From: JBDHRG01 sp039807445
GTDB taxonomy: Bacteria; Pseudomonadota; Gammaproteobacteria; Competibacterales; Competibacteraceae
Assembly (NCBI GenBank): GCA_039807445.1
Contig: JBDHRG010000052.1
Coordinates: 1 to 20,736, forward strand
DNA: 20,736 nucleotides
Reading direction: 5' to 3'
Below, in pieces: positions 1 to 6,750 of this stretch. How positions within the stretch are numbered: position 1 is the stretch's first letter; the number at the start of each line of letters is the position of its first letter. The translations under genes were made by a program, and so were the position numbers. The notes beneath the pieces were generated by a model. That model saw only the letters and a list, made by a program, of their open reading frames with translations. It was not told where the DNA came from and did not search any database.

Positions 1-977
1 CGCGCCAGCGCCACGTGCGCGCGGTTGCCGTACAGCGCGCCGGAGGCCAGCCAGGCGCCGACGCCGGCCTCGGCGCGCAGCCGCGCGCGCAGCGCCTCGC
101 CGAGGCGGTCGCCGCCGCCGGCGAGCTCGAGCGGAAAGGTGCGCCCGCCCGACAGCACGCGCAGGTCGTTGCCGATGTGGATCACGCTGCGCAGCGTGCC
201 GTCCATGCGCAGCGGGCGCAGCGCGTCGACCACCGGGCCGAGATCCTCGTGGCGCTCGACGAAGCACAGGAAGTGCTCGATGTGCTCGGGCGCCGGCATC
301 AGCCACAGCCCGAGCCGGGTGACGATGCCGAAGTTCGATTGCGTGAACAGGCCGTCGAGGTACGGCCCGACGCCGTAGGGGTAGAGGTGCGTGGTCTTCG
401 CCTGCGGGTAGCGGCCGAAGCCGGTGTCGAGCACCTCGCCGCTGGCGAGCACCACCTGCAGCCCGGCGACGGTCATGAAGCGGTTGCCGTAGGGCGAGTG
501 GCCGAAGCCGCGCTCGAGCACATTGCCGACCAGGCTGGTGTCGGGACCGGCACCGGTGCAATCCATGATCAGCGGATAGCTGCCGGCGCGCAGGTGCTCG
601 GAGAGCTGGCGCTGGGTGACGCCGGGCTCGATCACCGCGTAGCCGAGCTCGGCGTCGACCTCGAGGATGCGGTCCATCCGCCCCAGGTCGAGGATCACCT
701 GGCCGTCGCCGGGCGCGCAGGCGTCGCCGTAGCCCCAGTTGCGACCGCGGCTGATCGGGTACAGCGGCAGCCGCGCCGCGGCGGCGATCTTCATCACCGC
801 GGCCACCTGCTCGGCCGCGCCCGGGCGCAGCACCGCCAGCGGCCGGGTACTGTAGGCCGAGGTGCTGCGCGCGTAACGCTCGAGCGTGGCGGCGTCGCTC
901 AGCACGTGCTCGGCGCCGAGCAGTTCGGCCCAGCGCGCCAGCGCGGCCTCGGGAGACATCGGGGAGTCGTCGCTCAT
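1..977 (-). CDS. FAD-binding oxidoreductase, vanillyl-alcohol oxidase / 4-cresol dehydrogenase type (3' end outside window)
   Basis: The frame is open from an ATG at 977 to the left edge (325 codons, no stop), so the C-terminal part is missing. The N-terminal ~190 residues look like a PCMH-type FAD-binding domain: SRGRNWGYGDA (about 76-86) is the usual pyrophosphate-binding loop, and GNVLERGFGHSPYGN (about 151-165) resembles the loop of vanillyl-alcohol oxidase and p-cresol methylhydroxylase flavoproteins. YPYGVGPYLDGLFTQSNFGI, near residue 200, is also family-like. These enzymes oxidise para-substituted phenols or similar alcohols and pass electrons to O2 or a cytochrome. The residue that would link FAD covalently lies outside the window, so the substrate and electron acceptor cannot be told. 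No signal peptide is evident. Ribosome-binding signal is weak (AGGA about 11 nt upstream). The rubredoxin gene 61 bp upstream is codirectional and could be cotranscribed. Confidence 0.85.
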   Translation of the reverse strand, partial: MSDDSPMSPEAALARWAELLGAEHVLSDAATLERYARSTSAYSTRPLAVLRPGAAEQVAAVMKIAAAARLPLYPISRGRNWGYGDACAPGDGQVILDLGRMDRILEVDAELGYAVIEPGVTQRQLSEHLRAGSYPLIMDCTGAGPDTSLVGNVLERGFGHSPYGNRFMTVAGLQVVLASGEVLDTGFGRYPQAKTTHLYPYGVGPYLDGLFTQSNFGIVTRLGLWLMPAPEHIEHFLCFVERHEDLGPVVDALRPLRMDGTLRSVIHIGNDLRVLSGGRTFPLELAGGGDRLGEALRARLRAEAGVGAWLASGALYGNRAHVALA

Positions 978-1012
978 GGTCCAGGTCCTGCAGCGGGGAA
1001 GCGGTTCCGGGA

Positions 1013-1018
1013 ATTCTA
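1013..1018 (-). promoter_or_regulatory. Candidate -10 box for the FAD oxidoreductase gene
   Basis: On the minus strand TAGAAT (5 of 6 to TATAAT) lies 35 bp upstream of the ATG at 977. No good -35 hexamer is seen at 16-18 bp, so this is only a candidate; transcription could instead come through from the rubredoxin gene. Confidence 0.25.
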
Positions 1019-1026
1019 TGGCCTGA

Positions 1027-1047
1027 ACTCCTCACTCCTCACTCCTC
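1027..1047. repeat. Three tandem heptamers over the rubredoxin stop codon
   Basis: ACTCCTC is repeated three times perfectly (1027-1033, 1034-1040, 1041-1047), reading GAGGAGT on the gene strand. The rubredoxin stop codon (1039-1041) sits inside the tract. Related GTGA-type heptamers recur at the convergent stop codons near 9529-9608. Confidence 0.8.
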
Positions 1048-1203
1048 CACCATCTCGAAATCTTCCTTGGCCGCACCGCAGTCGGGGCAGTGCCAGTCGG
1101 GCGGCACGTCTTCCCAGCGCGTGCCGGGCGGGATGCCGTCGTCGGGCCAGCCGAGCGCCTCGTCGTAGACCCAGCCGCAGATCAGGCAGACGTATCGCTT
1201 CAT
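1039..1203 (-). CDS. Rubredoxin
   Basis: This 54-residue protein is a complete rubredoxin of normal length. It has the two iron-binding knuckles CLICG (residues 6-10) and CPDCG (about 39-43) and the usual aromatic core (YVCLICGWVYDEALG, WEDVPPDW, DFEMVEE). It is a one-electron carrier with a single Fe(Cys)4 centre, in the cytoplasm. The start is the ATG at 1203, not the longer open frame to 1317: it puts the first Cys pair in its normal place and is preceded by AGGAG with 9 nt spacing. In many betaproteobacteria a rubredoxin gene lies next to thiD (family knowledge); here a haloperoxidase and a phosphoribosyltransferase gene separate it from thiD by about 2.8 kb. The next gene downstream is a flavoprotein oxidoreductase, a possible but unproven partner. 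Confidence 0.95.
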   Translation of the reverse strand: MKRYVCLICGWVYDEALGWPDDGIPPGTRWEDVPPDWHCPDCGAAKEDFEMVEE

Positions 1204-1326
1204 CGGTGTGCGCTCCTGCGAATCCCGGCCTCGATTGTCGCCCAGCGCGAGCGACGGGCGAGAGGAATCATGCACGATGCGATCGCCCCGCGAGCCACCG
1301 CCCTGGCGGAGTGTCATTTTTCTTTA

Positions 1327-1336
1327 CGGTCGACCG
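1327..1336. promoter_or_regulatory. Palindrome upstream of the sigma-54 promoter, possible activator site
   Basis: CGGTCGACCG is a perfect 10-bp palindrome about 60 bp upstream of the sigma-54-like element. Enhancer-binding activators usually bind inverted repeats upstream of such promoters, often farther away. The rest of 1204-1391 shows no other convincing motif. It contains a T-rich stretch near 1316-1325. Confidence 0.2.
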
Positions 1337-1391
1337 CCTCCGTCGCCGGGCATCCGGACACAAGCTCCTGATCGGTTACGAAGTCCTCGAA

Positions 1392-1408
1392 TTGGCGGAA
1401 TTCTTGCT
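1392..1408 (+). promoter_or_regulatory. Sigma-54 (RpoN) type -24/-12 promoter for the PEP-CTERM haloperoxidase gene
   Basis: TTGGCGGAATTCTTGCT matches the RpoN consensus TTGGCACG-N4-TTGCW at the invariant parts: TTGGC at -24 and TTGCT at -12, with the required spacing between GG and GC. It lies 43 bp upstream of the ATG at 1452, giving a leader of roughly 30 nt. PEP-CTERM genes are known in some betaproteobacteria to depend on RpoN and the PrsK/PrsR pair, so location and family agree. Start-site mapping has not been done. Confidence 0.7.
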
Positions 1409-1451
1409 TCGTTCCGGGTGGCTGTCACAGCCCCGAGGGAGGATCGATGAC

Positions 1452-2822
1452 ATGCGCATCCCGCACTGGACCCTGCTGGCCTCCGGTTTGCTGTGCGGCA
1501 CCGTCGCCGCCGCCGACGTGATCACCGACTGGAACGCCGTGCTGCTGGAGACGGTGCGCCAGGCCGGCCTCGGCCCGACCGATGCCAGCCGCGCGATGGC
1601 GATGACGCACGCGGCGATGTTCGACGCCGTCAACGCCATCGACGGCCGCTACCGCCCCTACCACGACGCGCAGCACGCGCCGGCCAGCGCCTCGAAGACC
1701 GCGGCGGCGGCGCAGGCGGCACACCACGTGCTGGTCGAGCTGTTCCCGGGGCAGCAGGCGCCGCTCGACCTGGCGCTGCAGCAGAGCCTCGCCGGCGTGC
1801 CGGACGGTCCCGACAAGGCCATGGGCAGGGCGATGGGCGAGCACATGGGCGCGGTGATGATGGACCTGCGCCACGACGACCATTCCTCGCCGCAGCCGCC
1901 CTACACCCCCGGCAGCGCGCCCGGCGACTGGCAGCCTACACCCCCGAACTTCGCACCGGCGCTGGGCCCCGGCTGGGGCCAGGTGACGCCGTTCGCGATC
2001 CCCGGCACCGGCGGCTTCCTGCCGCCGCCGCCGCCGGCGCTCGACAGCGCCGAGTACGCGGCGGCCTTCGCCGAGGTCAAGGCGCTCGGCGCGCGCGACA
2101 GCGCCGTGCGCACCGCCGAGCAGACCGAGATCGGGCTGTTCTGGGCTTACGATCGCCCCGCGCTGGGCACGCCGCTGGCGTTGTACAACCAGATCGTCCA
2201 CACCCTCGCCGCGCAGCAGGGCAACACCCTCGAGCAGAACGCGCGGCTGTTCGCGCTGGCCAACCTGGCGATGGCCGATGCCGCGATCGTGGTCTGGGAC
2301 GCCAAGTACCGCGACGAGCTGTGGCGGCCGGTCACCGCGATCCGCGAAGCCGACACCGACGCCAACCCCGACACCGCCGCCGACCCCGACTGGATGCCGC
2401 TCGGCGCGCCCGGGCCCGATCCGAACGCCGCCGGTGACGACTTCACCCCGCCGTTCCCGGCCTACGTCTCCGGGCACGCCGCCTTCGGCGCGGCGCTGTT
2501 CGAGATCCTGGCCGAGTTCTACGGCACCGAGCTGATGGCCTTCACGCTGGCTTCCGACGAGTTGCCGGGCGTGACGCGCCACTTCGACAGTCTCGGCCAG
2601 GCCGCCTGGGAAAACGGCATCAGCCGCATCTACCTCGGCATCCACTGGGCCTTCGACAACACCTGGGGGCAGGCCGTCGGTCGGCAGGTCGCCGACTACG
2701 TCTTCGCCACGCAGCTGCTGGCGGTGCCCGAGCCCTCGACGCTCGCGCTCGGGCTCGGCGGGCTGGCGGCCTGCCTGCGGCGCCGGTGGCAGTTGGCGTC
2801 AGCGGAGACGATCCGTCGATAA
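1452..2822 (+). CDS. Exported vanadium-dependent haloperoxidase / PAP2-family protein with PEP-CTERM sorting tail
   Basis: The 456-residue protein begins with a signal peptide (about 1-21, ending GTVAAA) and ends with a PEP-CTERM signal: VPEP at 425-428, a short hydrophobic segment and a basic CLRRRW cluster, the substrate form for exosortase. The core has the three vanadate/phosphate pocket motifs of this superfamily: K285-x6-RP (R292), SGH (S340-H342, following AYV) and SRx5H (S391, R392, H398). Such enzymes oxidise halides with H2O2 or act as acid phosphatases; sequence alone does not decide which. A proline-rich loop lies at about 183-197. The start at 1452 gives an intact signal peptide and has GGAGG about 9 nt upstream; the much longer open frame starting at 15 is antisense to the oxidoreductase gene. 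No exosortase gene is in the window. Confidence 0.9.
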   Translation: MRIPHWTLLASGLLCGTVAAADVITDWNAVLLETVRQAGLGPTDASRAMAMTHAAMFDAVNAIDGRYRPYHDAQHAPASASKTAAAAQAAHHVLVELFPGQQAPLDLALQQSLAGVPDGPDKAMGRAMGEHMGAVMMDLRHDDHSSPQPPYTPGSAPGDWQPTPPNFAPALGPGWGQVTPFAIPGTGGFLPPPPPALDSAEYAAAFAEVKALGARDSAVRTAEQTEIGLFWAYDRPALGTPLALYNQIVHTLAAQQGNTLEQNARLFALANLAMADAAIVVWDAKYRDELWRPVTAIREADTDANPDTAADPDWMPLGAPGPDPNAAGDDFTPPFPAYVSGHAAFGAALFEILAEFYGTELMAFTLASDELPGVTRHFDSLGQAAWENGISRIYLGIHWAFDNTWGQAVGRQVADYVFATQLLAVPEPSTLALGLGGLAACLRRRWQLASAETIRR

Positions 2823-2964
2823 AGCGGGGGACGACGGCGACGGCTCTCCTCCCTCGCGTTGTCGAGCCGCGCTTCGAGGCCCTTTTTCGAGAGAGCGGAC
2901 CTACCCTTGCCCGCCCCGGTGGCGAGGGCAGTGAACCGCTATGGGCGATCGCTCCAGAAACGAC

Positions 2965-2987
2965 GAAGCCCCGCGGTGCGAGGCTTC
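2965..2987. terminator. Hairpin between convergent haloperoxidase and phosphoribosyltransferase genes
   Basis: GAAGCC (2965-2970) pairs with GGCTTC (2982-2987); the stem continues as CGC/GCG after one mismatch, closing on a GGT loop. The T-run is poor on both strands, so it is a weak bidirectional terminator at best. It sits 34 bp beyond the minus-strand gene's stop, as expected for that gene. Nothing else was recognised in 2823-3021. Confidence 0.5.
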
Positions 2988-3021
2988 TCTCCTACAGCGG
3001 ATCAAGCTCTATCGGGATGAC

Positions 3022-3846
3022 CTACTCGACTATGCCGTCTTGCGCAGCCGCGCCGCGATCTCCTGCTTGCTCTGCCTGAGCAAGGCGATCTCGGATGGTT
3101 GCAGCATCCGGGGAGTTGGCGAGGTACCGAGCTTCCGATTCAGTGAGGCAGTCGAAGCCGTGATCGAACCGGACTTTCCACCAGGCTTCAAGTTCTTGTC
3201 CATGCTTGACTCTCAATTCTTCAAGTCGCTGCGTACTCAACGCGAGCTTTGCCGAGTACGGTTTGCCGGTCAACACCACGGCGGCCAGCACCCTGCCACC
3301 CTTCGACTCGATGTAGCCTCGCAGGTTCGCAAGCGTCCCGCCTTGGCCGATGAAGTCGTCGACCAGCACGTACCCGTCACCTGCGACGATCTCCCCGTCG
3401 AACATCGCTTGCCGAGCCAGACGGTCGTAACCCCCGGCGCCGGTGTGAGAGACCACGTTGATCTGAACCACGCTGCCATCGACCGGCCAGCCGAGCAGGA
3501 CTCCGAGCGCCTCCGCCATGGCCTCCGGGATCGCGTTGACGCCGGAGGCCTCGTACGCGTGGGCACTCACCAGCGTCGGGGCGCGCCCTTGCGCCAGAAA
3601 AGCCAAGGCCAGCACCTGGTCGATGTTCAGGGTCTGCTCCACGAGCCGGCCGGCTGCGTCGGCATCACCCGACTTGGCCGCGGCGTAGTCCGGATGCTTC
3701 TTGATGGCAGACTCCGACGCATGGATCAGCACGTCAGGGAAATCGTTCCAGGGCGATCGAGGCGGCTTCACGGGGCCAGCTGCACTGGGTCTCCCCGCGC
3801 GCTCACGCGCGCGTAAGGCAGAGTGTTGCTTGGATAAAGGGAGCAT
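3022..3846 (-). CDS. Type I phosphoribosyltransferase-fold protein, function unknown
   Basis: Residues 159-173 (GYVLVDDFIGQGGTL) are the PRPP-binding signature of type I phosphoribosyltransferases: hydrophobic strand, two acidic residues, then a GQGGT phosphate loop. The region from WNDFPDVLIHASE (about 33) through TGKPYSA (about 193-199) reads as one domain, with a C-terminal helical tail (FDCLTESEARYL, about 231-242). The nucleobase or other substrate cannot be inferred. The start is uncertain. ATG 3846 (274 aa) is used here, but ATGs at 3870/3873 and a GTG at 3771 are possible, none with a clear ribosome-binding site; the first ~30 residues look poorly conserved. Base composition is visibly less GC-rich than the flanks, suggesting acquisition by transfer. 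The gene is divergent from thiD. The open frame continues antisense through thiD to 5040, but that part is a shadow. Confidence 0.8.
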   Translation of the reverse strand: MLPLSKQHSALRARERAGRPSAAGPVKPPRSPWNDFPDVLIHASESAIKKHPDYAAAKSGDADAAGRLVEQTLNIDQVLALAFLAQGRAPTLVSAHAYEASGVNAIPEAMAEALGVLLGWPVDGSVVQINVVSHTGAGGYDRLARQAMFDGEIVAGDGYVLVDDFIGQGGTLANLRGYIESKGGRVLAAVVLTGKPYSAKLALSTQRLEELRVKHGQELEAWWKVRFDHGFDCLTESEARYLANSPDAATIRDRLAQAEQAGDRGAAAQDGIVE

Positions 3847-3927
3847 TCTACCGACTGATGACCCCTGCATCATGCTTGACGTACGTCGACGCCGGTTTGC
3901 AGTGGTCCGCGTCGGACGAATACCGAA

Positions 3928-3942
3928 CGCGAGAAACTCGCG
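3928..3942. promoter_or_regulatory. Inverted repeat in the divergent region before thiD
   Basis: CGCGAG (3928-3933), AAA, CTCGCG (3937-3942) is a perfect 6-bp inverted repeat. A second palindrome, GACGTACGTC, lies at 3878-3887. Both are between the divergent phosphoribosyltransferase and thiD genes and could be operator sites; no family is assigned. Confidence 0.25.
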
Positions 3943-3970
3943 AGAACTGATGAACTGAACCGCCCCGATG

Positions 3971-3976
3971 TAGACT
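3971..3976 (+). promoter_or_regulatory. Candidate -10 box for the thiD run
   Basis: TAGACT preceded by TG (extended -10 form) lies 44 bp before the thiD start. A -35 match at about 3947-3953 is poor. A GC-rich hairpin follows at once (GCGGGCG 3986-3992, loop CGG, CGCCCGC 3996-4002), which would sit near the 5' end of the transcript. Confidence 0.3.
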
Positions 3977-4020
3977 GCCCCTTCGGCGGGCGCGGCGCCC
4001 GCACCGTTCAGGGTTCCGCA

Positions 4021-4836
4021 ATGAGCACTCCCTTCCGCGTGCCGGTGGTGATGACGCTGGCCGGCAACGACCCCAGCGGCGGCGCCGGCATCCAGGCCGA
4101 CATCGAGGCGATCGCCAGCATGGGTTGCCACGCCGCGCCGGTGATCACCGCGCTGACGGTGCAGGACACGCAGGATGTGCACCGGATGCTGCCGCTGGAC
4201 CCCGAGCTGGTGTTCGCACAGGCGCACACGCTGCTCGGCGACGTGCCGGTCGCCGCGATCAAGATCGGCCTGATCGGCAGCCGCCAGATCGCCGCGATGA
4301 TCGCCGAGCTGCTCGACGACCACCGCCACATCCCGGTGATCCTCGACCCGGTGCTCGCCGCCGGCGGCGGCGCCGACCTCGACGGCGACACGCTGGCGCG
4401 CGCGATCCGCGAGCTGCTGCTCGAGCACGTCACCGTGCTCACCCCCAACAGCGTCGAGGCGCGCCGCCTGGCGCCCGAGGCCGACACGCTCGATGGCTGC
4501 GCGATGGCGCTGCTGGCGCACGCGTGCGAATACGTGCTGATCACCGGCACGCACGAGGACACGCCCGAGGTGTGCAACACGCTGTACGGCAGGCACGGCC
4601 GGCTCGAGTCCTGGCGCTGGGAGCGGCTGCCGCACGGCTACCACGGTTCGGGCTGCACGCTGGCGTCGGCGATCGCCGGGCTGATCGCGCGCGGCGAAGA
4701 CCCGCAGACCGCGGTGCGGCAGGCGCAGGAATACACCTGGGAGGCGCTGCGCGCCGGCTACCGCATCGGCGCCGGCCAGCACATCCCCAACCGCCTGTTC
4801 TGGGCCGACGAGGAGGACCCCGATGCACCGGCCTGA
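4021..4836 (+). CDS. thiD: Hydroxymethylpyrimidine / phosphomethylpyrimidine kinase
   Basis: The 271-residue protein has the ribokinase-fold signatures of ThiD. LAGNDPSGGAGIQADI (about 13-28) is the substrate-binding N-terminal motif. AIKIGLIG and VILDPVLAAGGG lie mid-protein, with LTPNSVEARRLAP after them. HGYHGSGCTLASAIAG (about 204-219) carries the anion hole and catalytic Cys/Gly region. It phosphorylates HMP to HMP-P and then HMP-PP in the cytoplasm, supplying the pyrimidine half of thiamine. It is the first gene of a plus-strand run and overlaps thiE by 14 bp, so the two are surely cotranscribed. No TPP riboswitch is seen in the short leader. Length is normal for the family. Confidence 0.96.
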   Translation: MSTPFRVPVVMTLAGNDPSGGAGIQADIEAIASMGCHAAPVITALTVQDTQDVHRMLPLDPELVFAQAHTLLGDVPVAAIKIGLIGSRQIAAMIAELLDDHRHIPVILDPVLAAGGGADLDGDTLARAIRELLLEHVTVLTPNSVEARRLAPEADTLDGCAMALLAHACEYVLITGTHEDTPEVCNTLYGRHGRLESWRWERLPHGYHGSGCTLASAIAGLIARGEDPQTAVRQAQEYTWEALRAGYRIGAGQHIPNRLFWADEEDPDAPA

Positions 4837-5470
4837 GCCCTTCGCGCGCGGGCTGTACGCGATCACCGACGCCACGCTGATCCCCGACGCGCGCCTGGTC
4901 GAGACGGTCGCCCAGGCGATCGACGGCGGCGCGCGCGCGGTCCAGTACCGCGACAAGCGCGCCGATGCCGCCTTGCGCCTGGCGCAGGCCGCCGCGCTGA
5001 ACGCGCTGTGCCGCGCGTGCGGCGTGCCGCTGATCGTCAACGACGACGTGGCGCTGGCCGCTGCGGTCGGTGCCGCCGGCGTCCACGTCGGCCGCGACGA
5101 TGCGGCGCTGGCGGCGGCGCGCGCGCGGCTGGGGCCGGAGGCGATCGTCGGCGTGAGCTGCTACGACAGCCTCGAGCGTGCGCGCGCCGCCGCCGCGGGT
5201 GGCGCCGACTACGTCGCCTTCGGCGCCTTCTTCCCCTCGGCCACCAAGCCGAACGCGGTGCGCGCGAGCCTGGCGCTGCTGCGCGCCGCGCGCGCCGAGC
5301 TGGCGCTGCCCATCGTCGCGATCGGCGGCATCACCGCCGACAACGCCGCCCCGCTGGTCGCCGCCGGCGCCGATGCCCTCGCGGTGATCGGCGCGCTGTT
5401 CGGCGCCGCCGACGTGCGCGCGGCCGCTGCATGCTTCGCGGCCCTGTACGCGGCTGGAAAGCCTGCATAA
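4823..5470 (+). CDS. thiE: Thiamine-phosphate synthase
   Basis: The 215-residue TIM-barrel protein carries the ThiE landmarks in order: GLYAITD near the N-terminus, VQYRDK (about 40-45), LIVNDDVALA (about 70-79), GVHVGRDD (about 85-92), GVSCYDS, DYVAFGAFFPSATKPN and VAIGGIT. It joins HMP pyrophosphate and hydroxyethylthiazole phosphate to thiamine phosphate. It starts inside the 3' end of thiD (GAGGA a few bases upstream of the ATG at 4823), typical of translational coupling. No thiG/thiC/thiO is in the window, so the thiazole branch and HMP synthesis must be encoded elsewhere. Confidence 0.96.
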   Translation: MHRPEPFARGLYAITDATLIPDARLVETVAQAIDGGARAVQYRDKRADAALRLAQAAALNALCRACGVPLIVNDDVALAAAVGAAGVHVGRDDAALAAARARLGPEAIVGVSCYDSLERARAAAAGGADYVAFGAFFPSATKPNAVRASLALLRAARAELALPIVAIGGITADNAAPLVAAGADALAVIGALFGAADVRAAAACFAALYAAGKPA

Positions 5471-5510
5471 GCTTTCTGGTCGGACCGCTCCTGCCGAGTA
5501 CAGGGACGTT

Positions 5511-6674
5511 ATGGACATGCTGCCACCGCCACCGCTCGCCGGCCTCCGGGTGCTGGACCTCAGCCGCCTGCTCCCCGGGCCGCTCGCCACGCGCCACCTG
5601 GCCGACCTCGGCGCCGAGGTGATCAAGATCGAAGACCTTGCCGCCGGCGACGACGCGCGCCGCCTCGGCCCGGCGCCGGGGGTCACGCTGCACGCCCAGG
5701 TCGACCGCAACAAGCGCGCGCTGGCGCTCGACCTGAAGCACCCGGCGGGGCGCGAAGCCTTCCTGCGGCTGGCCGAAACCGCCGAGGTCATCGTCGAGGG
5801 TTTCCGCCCCGGCGTGGTCGACCGGCTCGGCATCGGCTACGCGGCGGTGCGCGAACGCAACCCGCGCATCGTCTATTGCGCGATCACCGGCTACGGCCAG
5901 ACCGGCCCCTACCGCGAACGCGCCGGGCACGACCTCAACTACCTCGGCTACGCCGGCATCCTCGAGCAGACCGGAACCGCGGGCGGTCCGCCGGCGATCC
6001 CCAGCCTGCAGGTCGCCGACCTGCTCGGCGGCACGCTGTCGGCGGTGATGGGCATCCTCGCCGCGGTGCTCGACGCCCGCGCCCGCGGCGAGGGCCGCCA
6101 CGTCGACGTGGCGATGGCCGACTGCGCCGCGGCGCACCACGTGTTCCCGCTGCTGGCGCTGGCGGCCGGGCGCCCCGAGGCGCGCGGCGCCGGCCTGCTG
6201 ACCGGCGGCAGGCCGAACTACGGCGTCTACGAAACCGCCGACGGCCGCTTCATCGCGGTCGCGGCGCTCGAGCCCAAGTTCTGGACGGCGCTGTGCGCAG
6301 CGCTCGGCCGGCCGGACCTGGTGCCGCACGCCGAGGGCGAAGGCGCCGCGCACGCGCGCGCCGAGCTCGAGGCGGTGTTCCGCAGCCGCAGCCGCGAAGC
6401 CTGGACGGCACTGCTCGCCCCCGTCGACTGCTGCGTCAGCCCGGTGCTGTCGCCCCTCGAGGCGCTGCACGACCCGCAGCTCGCCGCGCGCGGCGTGTTC
6501 GTCGAGCACGACGGCCGGCTGAGCTCGGCCCAGCCGGTGAAGCTGAGCGGCCACGCCTTCGCGGTGCGCCGCCCGGCGCCGGGCCACGGCGAGCACGGCG
6601 CCGAAGTGCTGCGCGAGGCGGGCTTCGATGCGGCCGAGATCGCGGCCCTGCAGACCGCAGGGGTCGTGGGGTGA
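5511..6674 (+). CDS. Alpha-methylacyl-CoA racemase-type family III CoA enzyme (CaiB/BaiF superfamily)
   Basis: The 387-residue protein opens with LAGLRVLDLSRLLPGPLAT (9-27) and LADLGAEVIKIE (30-41), standard for CoA transferase family III. The spacing of three residues matches the bacterial alpha-methylacyl-CoA racemase active site: H140 in GHDLNYLGYAG, D170 in VADLLGG, and E254 in ALEPKFW. The LEPxF signature favours racemase over CoA transferase. It would interconvert (2R)- and (2S)-methylacyl-CoA so that branched chains can enter beta-oxidation. The ATG at 5511 is preceded by AGGGA; a second in-frame ATG is two codons later. It lies 40 bp after thiE and 76 bp before the histidine kinase gene, so probably cotranscribed, though with no obvious functional link to thiamine synthesis. 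Confidence 0.88.
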   Translation: MDMLPPPPLAGLRVLDLSRLLPGPLATRHLADLGAEVIKIEDLAAGDDARRLGPAPGVTLHAQVDRNKRALALDLKHPAGREAFLRLAETAEVIVEGFRPGVVDRLGIGYAAVRERNPRIVYCAITGYGQTGPYRERAGHDLNYLGYAGILEQTGTAGGPPAIPSLQVADLLGGTLSAVMGILAAVLDARARGEGRHVDVAMADCAAAHHVFPLLALAAGRPEARGAGLLTGGRPNYGVYETADGRFIAVAALEPKFWTALCAALGRPDLVPHAEGEGAAHARAELEAVFRSRSREAWTALLAPVDCCVSPVLSPLEALHDPQLAARGVFVEHDGRLSSAQPVKLSGHAFAVRRPAPGHGEHGAEVLREAGFDAAEIAALQTAGVVG

Positions 6675-6750
6675 GCGACCGGCAGCACGGCCGCTCGCGA
6701 CACCCGCGGGGCGAAACACGCGTAGGTGTTCCGTTCGAGGAGGCAGGCCC

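Noticed and set aside
15..1451. Plus-strand upstream extension of the haloperoxidase frame (935-residue open frame)
   Set aside because: It is antisense to the FAD oxidoreductase and rubredoxin genes; the signal peptide and ribosome-binding site put the start at 1452.
3961..4020. TPP riboswitch ahead of thiD
   Set aside because: The leader from the candidate promoter is only about 40 nt and lacks the conserved thi-box CTGAGA segment; only a short GC hairpin is there.
3847..5040. 672-residue minus-strand open frame continuing antisense through thiD
   Set aside because: Only the part below about 3873 has protein-family sequence; the rest is Arg/His/Ala-rich antisense of thiD and thiE.
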